The notes under the pieces were generated by a model. It made no database searches, was not told where the DNA came from, and saw only the letters and a list, made by a program, of their open reading frames with translations. A DNA stretch of 23,834 bases from positions 1 through 23,834 of the forward strand of contig JAICKM010000018.1 of NCBI GenBank assembly GCA_025927935.1, in the 5' to 3' direction. This stretch comes from Chloroflexia bacterium (GTDB lineage Bacteria; Chloroflexota; Chloroflexia; QHBQ01; JADMIH01). Positions 1 through 7,650 of the stretch are shown here, in pieces (within the stretch, counting starts at the first letter, position 1; each line of letters starts with the position of its first letter). The position numbers and the translations under genes are program-made.

Positions 1-429
1 CCCGGTCGCACTGTTGCGCGTGCAAGCCGGTTGCGCGCCAATGGGCACACTGCCGCTGCTCGTGGTCACCAGGCGGGCGCCGTGGTTCTGGTAATAGCCC
101 AGCCGGTACAGCCGCCAGGTCAGCGACGTGCCGGTGGCCTTCACATACAGGTTGATCGGGTCGCCCGCGTTGACGCTGGTCGCTCCGGCATAAGCCCCCA
201 GACGCGCATTGTCGAAATTGCCCAGGTCGGCCAGGTCATCTACGCCGGGCAACGCGTTCTCCGCGGCGATGCGGCTGCTGGCAGGCCGGGCCGGCCCGCC
301 GGCGGCGTGCGCTGACGGTGCTCCCCGCCCCGCCACCAACGGCCCCAGCATCAGCAGCAGAGCTGTCAAGACGAACAGGAGTGTTCCACCCATGAACCGT
401 CTGGCGGTTCGGCGCGGCGGTGCAGCCAT
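1..429 (-). CDS. Partial secreted protein, N,N-dimethylformamidase beta-like N-terminus
   Basis: This reading frame stays open to the left edge, so only the first 143 codons are visible and the C-terminus is missing. It begins with ATG at 429, preceded by AAAGGG about 8 nt upstream. Residues 1-42 form a signal peptide: a basic start (PPRRTARRF), a hydrophobic core (TLLFVLTALLLMLG) and a probable cleavage site after SAHA. The mature part has the pattern LGAYAGATSVNAGDPI followed by LTWRLYRLGYYQNHGARLV. That pattern resembles the N-terminal beta domain of the N,N-dimethylformamidase beta-subunit-like family, whose bacterial members are often secreted and multidomain. Catalytic residues lie outside the window, so an enzymatic function cannot be confirmed. 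It is transcribed divergently from the small ORF at 813. Confidence 0.65.
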   Translation of the reverse strand, partial: MAAPPRRTARRFMGGTLLFVLTALLLMLGPLVAGRGAPSAHAAGGPARPASSRIAAENALPGVDDLADLGNFDNARLGAYAGATSVNAGDPINLYVKATGTSLTWRLYRLGYYQNHGARLVTTSSGSVPIGAQPACTRNSATG

Positions 430-505
430 AGGAGCGCCCTTTCTGCGGTAGCGTGCGGAATATCAAAGCGATGGAAATAGACCCAGTGAGGAGTATGACC
501 TGATT

Positions 506-536
506 ATTATAGCACGAGTTGATATGGTTGCGACAA
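506..536 (-). promoter_or_regulatory. Candidate sigma-70 promoter for the partial secreted gene
   Basis: On the minus strand a perfect TATAAT (506-511) has a candidate -35 TTGTCG (531-536), though the spacer is 19 nt, longer than ideal. Transcription would start near 499 and reach the ATG at 429 after about 70 nt. The surrounding 430-812 stretch contains this promoter and a plus-strand candidate; I see no gene in it. Confidence 0.45.
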
Positions 537-694
537 TAATCAATTCTTTCTATACCGTAACTTCTCGCCCAAGAAACTCCATCTATTTGCTAAGAACTCA
601 CTGTGCGGTCGACGTTGGCCTGCGTCCCAGACCGGCGCGGGCGCGATCAAGCCTTTGCGGGAACACAAACTCCCCTTATCCCAGTCTAGCTGAA

Positions 695-725
695 TTGGCA
701 TGCTTCCTGCTTTAGAGCGTATTAT
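695..725 (+). promoter_or_regulatory. Candidate promoter for the 65-aa ORF
   Basis: TTGGCA at 695-700 and TATTAT at 720-725 are separated by 19 nt, upstream of the small ORF that starts at 813. The match is weak and the spacer is long, so this is tentative. Confidence 0.3.
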
Positions 726-812
726 CCGCAGAGGACCAGGCGCCGAACCGCAAACTGCTGCGGACAACCCGAGATTAACCCAAGAGTGAAATCCACGGTA
801 GGAGTGACGAAG

Positions 813-1010
813 ATGAAGCGCTGTATGCAGATGCAGTCCCGCCCGTTAACCCTGGCCGAAGTGTGCGAGGCCATTACCAACGGGCGCGTCCCGTCCGAAA
901 TCGAGGATGGCTATTACAAAGTGACCCGGCGGGCCCTGCGCCAACTCGAGCGCCCTGCGGATACGCGCGTTACCCTGAGCAAGGAGCGCCCGGCGGATCT
1001 CGCCGGATAA
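813..1010 (+). CDS. Small orphan protein, 65 aa
   Basis: I do not recognise a family. The ATG at 813 is favoured over the upstream in-frame GTG at 786 because GGAG lies at 801-804, 8 nt before it. The product is basic at the start (MKRCMQMQSR). Its central helical stretch (PLTLAEVCEAITNGRVP) and the following GYYKVTRRALRQLER segment could form a small helix-turn-helix or other small helical fold. There is no signal peptide or membrane segment. A rho-independent terminator follows 27 nt after the stop, and promoter-like boxes lie upstream, so it looks like a complete monocistronic unit and not a chance ORF. A coding call is likely; the function is unknown. Confidence 0.5.
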   Translation: MKRCMQMQSRPLTLAEVCEAITNGRVPSEIEDGYYKVTRRALRQLERPADTRVTLSKERPADLAG

Positions 1011-1037
1011 ACGCCCGATCCCCGGCGCAAAGCAATG

Positions 1038-1070
1038 GCCTCCGTCCGCCTGGACGTGAGGCTTTTTATT
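1038..1070 (+). terminator. Rho-independent terminator after the 65-aa ORF
   Basis: Arms at 1038-1047 and 1052-1062 (GCCTCCGTCC and GGACGTGAGGC, with one bulged or mismatched pair) enclose a 4-nt loop. TTTTTATTT follows. Confidence 0.7.
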
Positions 1071-1253
1071 TACCCCGGCCATGTCCGGCGACCTGTGGCC
1101 TGGTCGCCGGGCCGTGACTCCTGAGCAAAGAGTGAGCATCCTTTGGGCTGGCAACTGAGCATCCCCGCGCGCTATCCTAGAAACAACAGGACTGGTCGAG
1201 CCTGGCAACCTGTCAGTGATACTGGAGAGTCCCACCCCAAGGAGGTTAATCCC

Positions 1254-1700
1254 ATGTCCCCCGAAGAGAGCAAAGCCCTGATCCGCCACATCTACGAGGA
1301 TTGCTTAAGCGCCCACGATCTTGGTAAGATCGACGAGTATTTCGCCCCCGATTATGTGGACCATGCCCCCGGCACGCCCGGCCCCATGGATCGCGAAGCC
1401 TTCAAGCAATACATCGGCATGTATTTCGCGGCCTTCCCCGATGGCCGCTTTACCATCGAGGATATCGTGGTCGAAGGCGATAAGGCGGCCTGGCGCGAGA
1501 CGTTCACGGGCACCCACCAGGGCGACCTCATGGGTATCCCGCCCACCGGCAAGCAAGTGCATATCGACGGCATCAGCTATGGTCGCATGCGGGATGGCAA
1601 GGCGCTGGAACATTGGGGTTCCGGTGATAACCTCGGCATGCTCCAGCAACTCGGCGTCATCCCCATGATGGGCGCGGCCCCCACCGGCGCGGGCGCCTGA
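1254..1700 (+). CDS. SnoaL-like / ester cyclase family protein
   Basis: This 148-aa single-domain protein of the NTF2-like superfamily starts at ATG 1254, after a strong AAGGAGG at 1239-1245. Family signatures are an N-terminal helix with YEDCLSAHDLGKIDEYFAPDYVDHAPG, a middle segment FAAFPDGRFTIEDIVVEGDKAAW, and the strands TGTHQGDLMGIPPTGK and GKALEHWGSGDNLGMLQQLG. These are typical of predicted ester cyclases related to SnoaL polyketide cyclase. Family members form an alpha+beta cone with a hydrophobic pocket. Acidic and histidine residues (DH in YVDHAP, and the late HW) sit where pocket residues usually are. Most environmental homologues have no known substrate, and no polyketide genes are nearby, so a specific reaction should not be assigned. 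It appears monocistronic. Confidence 0.85.
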   Translation: MSPEESKALIRHIYEDCLSAHDLGKIDEYFAPDYVDHAPGTPGPMDREAFKQYIGMYFAAFPDGRFTIEDIVVEGDKAAWRETFTGTHQGDLMGIPPTGKQVHIDGISYGRMRDGKALEHWGSGDNLGMLQQLGVIPMMGAAPTGAGA

Positions 1701-1828
1701 TCCGCGCCCGCCTCCTCCCGGTCCTGGCGCGCCGCGCAGCGCGTCAGGACCACCCCACCCTATCGCCCATTCGCTACCGCATCCCGCATCCATCCCTCGT
1801 CCTACTGACCCCTAACCCCCGCCCACTA

Positions 1829-1851
1829 TTCGCGCAGCGGTGCGTAAGCAC
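1829..1851 (+). repeat. Isolated copy of the TTCGCGCAGCGGTGCGTA repeat
   Basis: TTCGCGCAGCGGTGCGTAAGCAC here matches the repeat units found just before thrS at 2277-2334. It lies immediately upstream of the thrS promoter in a gap that holds no gene. Confidence 0.6.
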
Positions 1852-1862
1852 ACCCCTCGTCC

Positions 1863-1891
1863 TTGACACGCCTCCAGCCCGCGCTTATAAT
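1863..1891 (+). promoter_or_regulatory. Consensus sigma-70 promoter for the thrS T-box leader
   Basis: A perfect TTGACA (1863-1868), a 17-nt spacer and a perfect TATAAT (1886-1891) are present. The predicted start near 1898 is at the 5' edge of the T-box leader. A full-consensus promoter fits a gene whose control is by downstream attenuation. Confidence 0.9.
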
Positions 1892-1897
1892 GCGAAG

Positions 1898-2170
1898 GAA
1901 CCGAATAGCCAAACGCCTTGATCAGGACGAGTAACGGAGCGCGCGCAGCAGAGAGGCCCGGCCCCGGCTGCAAGCCGGGCTTGTAGCGCCCCCGCGAACA
2001 CCCCCTGAGAGCAGCCGGACGAACGCGGCCCGCCGCCGCCGGTAGCCCGCGCCGGGTGGCCCCGTTAGCGGCCCCACGAAGACGCTGCCCCCTGTTCCGG
2101 CGGCGTGAAATCGGGTGGAACCACGTGAGCCTCGCCTCTCGTCCCGTTGTTCGGGCGAGAGGCGTTTTTT
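1898..2170 (+). promoter_or_regulatory. T-box leader (threonine) of thrS copy 1
   Basis: This is a tRNA-sensing leader RNA. It contains the Stem I signature AGGACGAGTA (1924-1933), a candidate specifier ACC in GAACACCCCC (ACC at 2000-2002), the T-box sequence GGGTGGAACCACG (2113-2125) and a terminator. The ACC codon is cognate to tRNA-Thr, which fits the downstream thrS. The same GAAnACCCCC context occurs in the second T-box of this window (9650-9656, minus strand), supporting the specifier call. By family precedent, uncharged tRNA-Thr stabilises the antiterminator built around the T-box sequence and allows read-through. The secondary structure was judged by eye. Confidence 0.88.
2133..2170 (+). 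terminator. T-box intrinsic terminator
   Basis: The perfect arms CGCCTCTCG (2133-2141) and CGAGAGGCG (2156-2164), plus an inner CCCG/CGGG, are followed by TTTTTT (2165-2170). The T-box sequence lies just upstream, as expected for an antiterminator that competes with this hairpin. Confidence 0.9.
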
Positions 2171-2193
2171 AGTGCTGAGTGCTGAGTGCTGAG
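2171..2193 (+). repeat. Short tandem repeat, AGTGCTG x3
   Basis: Three head-to-tail copies of the 7-mer AGTGCTG directly follow the T-box terminator. A degenerate relative (GAGTGCTGAG) occurs after the cyclase gene near 11639. Confidence 0.75.
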
Positions 2194-2276
2194 TACGATG
2201 CGTACGGTCAGTGATTAAGGCTCAGTAGAACGAGTGCTGCGTGATAATGAGTGGTCAACGGTGCGTAGCATAAGCA

Positions 2277-2334
2277 GCTGTTCGCGCAGCGGTGTGTAGT
2301 ACATGGCTGTTCGCGCAGCGGTGCGTAGCACAGG
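2277..2334 (+). repeat. Two tandem 29-bp repeats in the thrS 5' region
   Basis: Units at 2277-2305 and 2306-2334 share GCTGTTCGCGCAGCGGTG(C/T)GTAG. A truncated unit (GGTGCGTAGCA) lies just before, and another copy is at 1829. They separate the T-box terminator from the thrS start codon, so they are transcribed on read-through. No function is evident. Confidence 0.7.
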
Positions 2335-2350
2335 GCTAAAGGAGCGTTGT

Positions 2351-4150
2351 ATGAGCCACACGGGTATCGATAAAGAGAACGAGATCGACTACGGACCGCA
2401 TCCGTTTGCCGTTGACGATAATGAGAGCGAAGCGGCCTATCTGGCCCGCATGCGTCACTCCACCGCCCACCTGATGGCCGGGGCGGTGCTGAAAATCTTC
2501 CCCGATGCCAAGCTCGCTATCGGCCCGGCCATCGAGGATGGCTTCTATTATGACTTCGACCTGCCCCGCCCGCTGACCCCCGAAGATCTGGAGCAGATCG
2601 AGCGCCACATGGCTGAGGACAAGGCCGCGAACTACAAGTTCGAGTATGCCGTCCTCAGCCGCGCCCAGGCGCTGGAGATGTTCAAGGACCAGCCCTACAA
2701 GGTCGAACTGATCGAGGGCCTGCCCGAAGACGCCACCATCTCCATCTACCGCGACGGCCCGTTCGTGGATCTCTGCCGCGGCCCGCACGTCGCCGGGACG
2801 GGCGAGATCGGCGCCTTCAAGCTGGTCAACATCGCCGGAGCCTACTGGCGCGGCGACGAGAAACGCCCCATGCTCCAGCGCATCTACGGCACGGCCTGGC
2901 GCAACGACGACGACCTGGCCGCCTATGTTCATCGCATCGAGGAAGCCGCCCGCCGCGACCACCGCAAGCTGGGCAAAGAACTGGACCTCTTCTCGATCCA
3001 CGAGGAGGCGGGCGCGGGCCTGATCTACTGGCACCCCAAGGGCGGCCTCATGCGTGTTCTCGCCGAGAACTACTGGCGCGATGCCCACCTGAAGGGCGGC
3101 TACGACATCGTCTTCTCGCCGCACGTGGGCCGCGCCTGGCTCTGGGAGACCAGCGGCCACCTCGGCTTCTACCGCGAGAACATGTACCCGCCCATGGAGA
3201 TGGACAACCAGGAGTTCTTCGTCAAGCCGATGAACTGCCCGTTCCATATCATGATGTATAAGACCAAGCGCCGCTCCTACCGTGAGTTGCCGCTGCGCTG
3301 GGCCGAGCTGGGCACCGTCTATCGCTACGAGCGCTCCGGCGTGCTTCATGGCTTGCTGCGCGTCCGCGGCTTCACTCAGGACGACGCCCACCTCTTCTGC
3401 CGCCCCGACCAGATGCACGACGAGGTGCTGCGCGTGGTCGACTTCTCGCTGGAGGTCTTGCGCACGTTCGGCTTCAATGAATACGAGATCTACCTGTCCA
3501 CCCGCCCCGAAAAATCCGTGGGCGATCCTGAGCAGTGGGCCACCGCCGAGGAGGCGCTGCGCGAGGCGTTGCAGGAGCGCGGCCTGCCCTTCGAGATCGA
3601 TGCTGGGGGCGGCGCCTTCTACGGCCCCAAGATCGATATGAAGATCAAGGACAGCCTGGGCCGCGCCTGGCAGTGTACCACCATCCAGTTTGACTTCAAC
3701 ATGCCCGCGCGCTTCGATATGACCTATGTCGGCGAGGACGGCAAGGAGCACCGGCCCTACATGATCCACCGCGCCCTGCTCGGCTCGATGGAGCGCTTCT
3801 TCGGCTGCCTCATCGAACACTACGCCGGGGCGTTTCCGCTCTGGCTCAGCCCGGTGCAGGCCGTGATCATCCCGATCTCCGATGTCAAGCACATGGCCTA
3901 TGCCGAGCAGGTGGTCGCCCAGTTCCAGGCGGCGGGCCTGCGCGCCGAGATCGACGCGAGCAAAGAGCGCATGGGGGCCAAGATCCGCCAGGCGCAGTTG
4001 CAGAAGGTGCCCTATATGATTATAATCGGCGACAAAGAGCGCGACGCGGGCACCGTCAGCGTCCGCCTGCGCAGCGGCGACGACCTAGGCGCCCAATCCG
4101 TCGCGGCGCTCATCGCCCGCATGACCGACGAAGTCGCCCGCAAGGCTTAG
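2351..4150 (+). CDS. thrS: Threonyl-tRNA synthetase (copy 1, no TGS domain)
   Basis: This cytoplasmic class II aminoacyl-tRNA synthetase charges tRNA-Thr. The ATG at 2351 follows AAAGGAG (2337-2343) at 7 nt. The 599-aa product starts directly in the N2 editing domain, with metal/editing motifs H36-x3-H40 (HSTAH) and C142-x3-H146 (CRGPH). The usual N-terminal TGS domain of about 60 residues is not visible, and the product is shorter than the usual ~640 aa. The catalytic core has the zinc ligands C296 (MNCPF), H347 (DDAHLF) and H473 (MIHRA), with motif 2 around YRYERSG and motif 3 around LLGSMERF. The C-terminal anticodon-binding domain starts near AFPLWLSPVQ. A T-box with an ACC specifier controls it. 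A paralogue lies at 7651-9450. Confidence 0.96.
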   Translation: MSHTGIDKENEIDYGPHPFAVDDNESEAAYLARMRHSTAHLMAGAVLKIFPDAKLAIGPAIEDGFYYDFDLPRPLTPEDLEQIERHMAEDKAANYKFEYAVLSRAQALEMFKDQPYKVELIEGLPEDATISIYRDGPFVDLCRGPHVAGTGEIGAFKLVNIAGAYWRGDEKRPMLQRIYGTAWRNDDDLAAYVHRIEEAARRDHRKLGKELDLFSIHEEAGAGLIYWHPKGGLMRVLAENYWRDAHLKGGYDIVFSPHVGRAWLWETSGHLGFYRENMYPPMEMDNQEFFVKPMNCPFHIMMYKTKRRSYRELPLRWAELGTVYRYERSGVLHGLLRVRGFTQDDAHLFCRPDQMHDEVLRVVDFSLEVLRTFGFNEYEIYLSTRPEKSVGDPEQWATAEEALREALQERGLPFEIDAGGGAFYGPKIDMKIKDSLGRAWQCTTIQFDFNMPARFDMTYVGEDGKEHRPYMIHRALLGSMERFFGCLIEHYAGAFPLWLSPVQAVIIPISDVKHMAYAEQVVAQFQAAGLRAEIDASKERMGAKIRQAQLQKVPYMIIIGDKERDAGTVSVRLRSGDDLGAQSVAALIARMTDEVARKA

Positions 4151-4173
4151 CAGGCGGCCACCGGATGCCGCAG

Positions 4174-4197
4174 GTAGGGGCCGGTTTCAAATCGGCC
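4174..4197 (+). repeat. Dispersed GTAGGGGCCGGTTTCAAA repeat
   Basis: GTAGGGGCCGGTTTCAAATC followed by GGCC is one copy of a family seen also near 4882, 4932, 5063, 13232 and 20205. The ends GGCCGGTTT and AAATCGGCC are inverted, so each copy can form a small hairpin. Confidence 0.7.
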
Positions 4198-4247
4198 TGG
4201 CATGCCAGGTGGCGGGGCCGCTACTGTGTTAGTCGTCATCACTGGTC

Positions 4248-4318
4248 ATTCTGAGCGGAGCGAAGAATCTCCGTCTTGTAGCCCAACGGACGAGACTCTG
4301 AGCGGAGCGAAGAGTGAC
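4248..4318 (+). repeat. Pair of hairpin repeats, (A)TTCTGAGCGGAGCGAAGAA type
   Basis: Copy one (4248-4270) has the flanks ATTCT/AGAAT and copy two (4295-4318) has ACTCT/AGAGT around the identical core GAGCGGAGCGA. The paired T/A to C/G change preserves the stem, which suggests structure matters. They lie in the gap between thrS and the YtxH-like gene. No gene is seen in that gap. Confidence 0.7.
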
Positions 4319-4422
4319 AACTGCCGTGTGCCGGCCTGCTCTGCCGGGGAACGTGCTAATGGTACAAAGATTGCTGCTAAGAGGGCGGCAACGGTCGCAC
4401 ATTTAGCAGAAGGAGTCCATCT

Positions 4423-4803
4423 GTGAGTGTAATCACCAAGACCCTGAAGTTTACGGGCGGGACCCTGTTGGGGTTGGGCATTGGCGCGGTGACGGCCCTG
4501 CTGCTGACCCCCCAATCCGGCGAGATCAACCGCGCCCAGCTACAGGCCCGCCTCAACGAAATCCTGGATGCGGGGCGCCGCGCGCAACACGCGACCGAAG
4601 ACGAACTCCAGGCCCGCTGGGAAGCGCAGGTCCATGAGCCAAAGAAATCCGGCGAGGAGCAGACCGTGGTCAACAAGCCGGTGATCAAAGCCGAACAAGA
4701 AGCCGAGCGCCTGCGCGAGAAGCAAGAACAGGCCCGCAAAGAAGCCGAGAAGCATCTGGAAAAAGCCGGCAAGGAACTCGACAAAGCGCGCACCAAACTC
4801 TAG
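4423..4803 (+). CDS. YtxH-like membrane-anchored coiled-coil protein
   Basis: This 126-aa protein starts with GTG at 4423, after AGAAGGAG (4409-4416). Residues about 10-30 (FTGGTLLGLGIGAVTALLL) form one glycine-rich membrane segment, followed at once by TPQSGE. This is the hallmark arrangement of YtxH/gas-vesicle-like small stress proteins, where the motif is usually TPxSGxE. The rest is highly charged (QEAERLREKQEQARKEAEK) and predicted helical or coiled-coil, consistent with a membrane-tethered rod facing the cytoplasm. YtxH proteins are often stress-induced, but their molecular role is unclear. A terminator follows within 22 nt of the stop and no neighbour overlaps, so it is probably monocistronic. 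Confidence 0.75.
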   Translation: MSVITKTLKFTGGTLLGLGIGAVTALLLTPQSGEINRAQLQARLNEILDAGRRAQHATEDELQARWEAQVHEPKKSGEEQTVVNKPVIKAEQEAERLREKQEQARKEAEKHLEKAGKELDKARTKL

Positions 4804-4824
4804 CCCGCCCGCGCGCAACCGTCT

Positions 4825-4865
4825 CGCGAACTCCCGCCCAGCCTGGTGGGAGTTCGCGCTTTCTA
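4825..4865 (+). terminator. Terminator after the YtxH-like gene
   Basis: The perfect 11-bp arms CGCGAACTCCC (4825-4835) and GGGAGTTCGCG (4848-4858) surround a 12-nt loop. CTTTCT follows. The U-tract is short. Confidence 0.7.
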
Positions 4866-4881
4866 TCGCGCCGCCGCTGCT

Positions 4882-5087
4882 GTAGGGGCCGGTTTCAAAC
4901 CGGCCCGCGCTGCTCGTTGCGCCGCTTTCGCGTAGGGACTCGTTTCAAACCGCCCCCACCCGATGCGCCCGCTCAGCGCCACCGGCAGTGCCAGGCCCGC
5001 CAGGAGGCGGGCGCGCCCGTTGGCCCAATGCGAATCTCCGTCCATAGATCTTCCCCCCCCACGTAGGGGCCGGTCGAATGCCGCCCG
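4882..5087 (+). repeat. Cluster of three GTAGGGGCCGGTTTCAAAC repeats
   Basis: Copies begin at 4882 (intact), 4932 (GTAGGGACTCGTTTCAAAC) and 5063 (degenerate, GTAGGGGCCGGTCGAATG). They fill most of the 476-bp gap 4866-5341. The remainder (5088-5341) holds the ribosome-binding site of the next gene and no other feature I can support. Confidence 0.65.
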
Positions 5088-5341
5088 GTGCGACATAGCT
5101 CCACTATAGCGCGCAGTTGTGAAGCCCTTATGAAGATTTGCCGAAGTGGCGGCCACATCCCGGTCCCGTGTGTTGCGCCGGACGCCTGGTTTTTGTTAGA
5201 CTAGCCCTGCACCGGCGTTACCCCGCCTGCTTGCTTTGCGGACGCGCGCCCCGCACTCACCGGGAAAGACCTCCTCTCCCGTGTGGCGAGCACTGCAGGC
5301 GATCCGAATTCCCAGTCGTAAATCGAATGGAGACCTGTTTC

Positions 5342-6874
5342 ATGTCCGTAACTTCCCGACCAGCGCGCCCCTTATCCTGGCGGACGGGTGTGCTGGTGGT
5401 GGGTCTGCTCGTCGTCCTGGGGTTGAATGTCGCCACCTTGCTGCAAACCCCGCCCCCCTTTGTCGATGAGGGTCTCTACGGTGGGTGGGCCTGGGCCTGG
5501 CTGCACACCGGCCATCCCTTCGGCATGCCCGCGACCGACGCTTTCAAGCGCTATGACTATTATCCATGGACTGGGGTGGCCTTGTATGCCCTCAGTATGG
5601 CCGTCTTCGGCGCCCATCTCGTCGCGTTGCGGATCGTGAGCCTGCTGTTCGGCCTCGTGCTGTTGGGGGTGACTTATGTCCTCGGCGCGCGCCTCATCGG
5701 CCCGCGGGGCGGCCTGTTCGCGGCGGGTATCCTGGCTTTTACCCCCTCTTTCGTGTATTCCAGCCACCTGGCGCGCGTAGACATTATGGCCGCCACTTGC
5801 GGGTTTGGCGCGCTGGCGCTTTATCTTTCCGACCCGGTGGCGCGCCAGGTGCCACGCGCCGCGCTGGCCGGTCTCTTAATCGGCAGCGCGCTGGTGATGC
5901 ACCCCAATGCCGTGATATATGCGCCCGTCATTTTCGCCCTCTATCTGCTCGACTACGGGCGCCGGGTGCTGCGCCGGCCCGGCTTCTGGGGCTTTGCCGG
6001 CGGCCTGGGCGCCGGGGTGATCCTGTTCCTGGCCTCCCAGATCCTGCCGTGGGCCGACCCGGCGGCTGTGCTGGCCCGGCTGGGGACCATGGCCGGGCGC
6101 ACGCCGCCCATGTTCCGCCTGGACCCCGCCGTGTGGCTCGAATCGCTTACGGGCACGGGCGTCTTGCTGGTGGTGGGCCTCACCTTCTGGCTCTTCCTCC
6201 TGGCGACTGCTGTTGTCGTGCTGGGGCGGACGCCAACCGTCGCCGCCCGCCGCCTGCTGGTGATCCTGGGCGGCCTGCTGCTGGAATCCGTGCTGGTATT
6301 CAGCATCCATCCCATTCATTATGCCATCCTGGTGGTGCCGGCGGCAGCGTTGGTTATCGCCGCCTGGCTCGACGAGTGGGCGGCGCGCTCCTGGCAACCG
6401 GGCCTGGCGACGTATGTCCGGCTGGCGCTGACCGGCGGGCTGATTGCCGCCGCCGGGATCAGCGCCTGGACCGTGATCCCACGCCAGGACCCCGCCGCCT
6501 ACGAGTCGGCGTTGGCCGCGATTCGGGCCGCCGTCGCGCCGGGAGGCGCCGTGCTGGGCACCACCGCTTACTGGTTCGCCGTGCCCGATCACCCCTACTT
6601 TTACTGGGAACAGCCCGGCTACTATCGCTTGAACCATCCCGGCGCCACGTTTCTCGACAGTCTCACGGCTATGCACCCGGACGTGGTGGTGACGGACGGC
6701 GTCCTGGTCCCGTCCATCGTCGACGATGTCGAGCAACTGCCGCCCGACATCCGCTTTCTGTACATTCCCCGCGCCGAGCTAACCCGCTTCCTGACCACGC
6801 AGGGCCAATTGGTCGCCACCCGGCCCATCGGTGCGCTGGGCACCGTGCGCATCTACAAGATCCACTGGCCGTGA
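5342..6874 (+). CDS. GT-C fold membrane glycosyltransferase (PMT/ArnT-like)
   Basis: This 510-aa polytopic membrane protein probably transfers a sugar from a polyprenyl-phosphate donor to an extracytoplasmic acceptor. The ATG at 5342 is chosen because GGAG lies 9 nt upstream; the frame is open further 5' but without support. The first membrane helix (TGVLVVGLLVVLGLNVATLL) is followed by a loop with D42-E43 (FVDEGLYGG), the acidic pair used by PMT-type GT-C enzymes. The HLARVD motif at 142-147 is also family-typical. About ten further hydrophobic helices follow, then a soluble C-terminal domain with YYRLNHPG and VTDGVLVPS. The acceptor cannot be read from sequence, and no polysaccharide or glycoprotein cluster adjoins it. 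Repeats occupy much of its upstream region and no clear promoter was found. Confidence 0.8.
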   Translation: MSVTSRPARPLSWRTGVLVVGLLVVLGLNVATLLQTPPPFVDEGLYGGWAWAWLHTGHPFGMPATDAFKRYDYYPWTGVALYALSMAVFGAHLVALRIVSLLFGLVLLGVTYVLGARLIGPRGGLFAAGILAFTPSFVYSSHLARVDIMAATCGFGALALYLSDPVARQVPRAALAGLLIGSALVMHPNAVIYAPVIFALYLLDYGRRVLRRPGFWGFAGGLGAGVILFLASQILPWADPAAVLARLGTMAGRTPPMFRLDPAVWLESLTGTGVLLVVGLTFWLFLLATAVVVLGRTPTVAARRLLVILGGLLLESVLVFSIHPIHYAILVVPAAALVIAAWLDEWAARSWQPGLATYVRLALTGGLIAAAGISAWTVIPRQDPAAYESALAAIRAAVAPGGAVLGTTAYWFAVPDHPYFYWEQPGYYRLNHPGATFLDSLTAMHPDVVVTDGVLVPSIVDDVEQLPPDIRFLYIPRAELTRFLTTQGQLVATRPIGALGTVRIYKIHWP

Positions 6875-7005
6875 GTGTTGCCTTGGTGCGCTAACGAAAG
6901 AACCGCCACGCCAGCGCGCGACCTGTCTCCTGGCAGGGTACGCTTCCCGATATGGACATTATAGGTAGAGGCCCCGGATCTCACCACCCACGGAGGAATC
7001 TGCCT

Positions 7006-7572
7006 ATGCCCGAAGACACCGCAACCCCCGCCGCGGATTCCCGCGGCGCCGTCCGCGAGCGCACAACCGCCGACCGTCGCGCCCGTCTGCTCACGCGCGC
7101 CCGGCGGCGGCGGGAGGTGGCCCGCCTGTTGCTCGCCCGCCGCCCCATCCGCGCCATCGCCGCCGAACTCGGCGTCTCCCTCAAAACCGTGAATGCCGAC
7201 ACCAGCGCCATCCGCGTGGAATGGCAAGCGGCCATGCACGCCGACTTTGCCACCCTTCGCGCCCAGGAGGCCGCCGCCCTCAACGCCGATGAAGACCTCT
7301 GGCGCACCAAACTGACCGCCACCCTCGCCGCCGATGACATCCTCGGCGCGCTCCGCATCTATGACCGTATCGCCACCATCTGGGAACGCCGCGTCCGCCT
7401 CCTGCGGTTGCATATGCCGCCCGATCCCCAGGCTGCCTGGATCGCCGAACTCGACGCCATGCTCCTTCGCGCGGAGCAGGAAGCCGAGGCGGCGCGCGCC
7501 GCCCTGCCTCCGGCCGCCACCGGCCTGCCCAACCAGTGGGTCGAAACTCCCGCCGAACCATCCGCATCGTAA
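7006..7572 (+). CDS. Helix-turn-helix protein of unknown role
   Basis: This 188-aa cytoplasmic protein starts at ATG 7006, with GGAGGA at 6992-6997; an upstream in-frame ATG at 6952 lacks such a site. After a low-complexity N-terminus comes a very basic region (DRRARLLTRARRRREVARLL). It leads into a probable HTH, RPIRAIAAELGVSLKTVNAD, similar in pattern to sigma-region-4/resolvase-type helices. The C-terminal half is helical (ILGALRIYDRIATIWERRVRLL) with an acidic, Ala-rich tail. The architecture resembles DNA-binding adaptor proteins and phage small-terminase-like proteins, but no other phage gene is nearby, so I would not assign that. It is convergent with the second thrS. The function is unknown. 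Confidence 0.6.
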   Translation: MPEDTATPAADSRGAVRERTTADRRARLLTRARRRREVARLLLARRPIRAIAAELGVSLKTVNADTSAIRVEWQAAMHADFATLRAQEAAALNADEDLWRTKLTATLAADDILGALRIYDRIATIWERRVRLLRLHMPPDPQAAWIAELDAMLLRAEQEAEAARAALPPAATGLPNQWVETPAEPSAS

Positions 7573-7588
7573 ACCAGGCCGCCAAACG

Positions 7589-7626
7589 ACACAGGCGCCG
7601 CTGTGCATCAACAGCGGCGTCTGTGT
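7589..7626. terminator. Shared hairpin between convergent HTH and thrS2 genes
   Basis: Arms at 7589-7604 (ACACAGGCGCCGCTGT) and 7611-7626 (ACAGCGGCGTCTGTGT) pair with one mismatch around GCATCA. It lies between two converging stop codons. The U-tracts are poor on both strands, so a bidirectional terminator is plausible but not certain. Confidence 0.5.
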
Positions 7627-7650
7627 ATTGTCCGGTCCTTTGCCGGTTTC

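Noticed and set aside
2336..3892. 518-aa open frame on the minus strand
   Set aside because: It is antisense to thrS over most of its length; the plus-strand frame has all ThrRS motifs. It is a high-GC shadow frame.
5566..6894. 442-aa plus-strand open frame inside the glycosyltransferase gene
   Set aside because: The composition (Arg/Pro/Gly-rich) and lack of membrane helices mark it as a +1 shadow of the GT-C gene.
7006..7572. Phage small terminase
   Set aside because: The HTH and helical layout are only loosely similar and no phage gene surrounds it.
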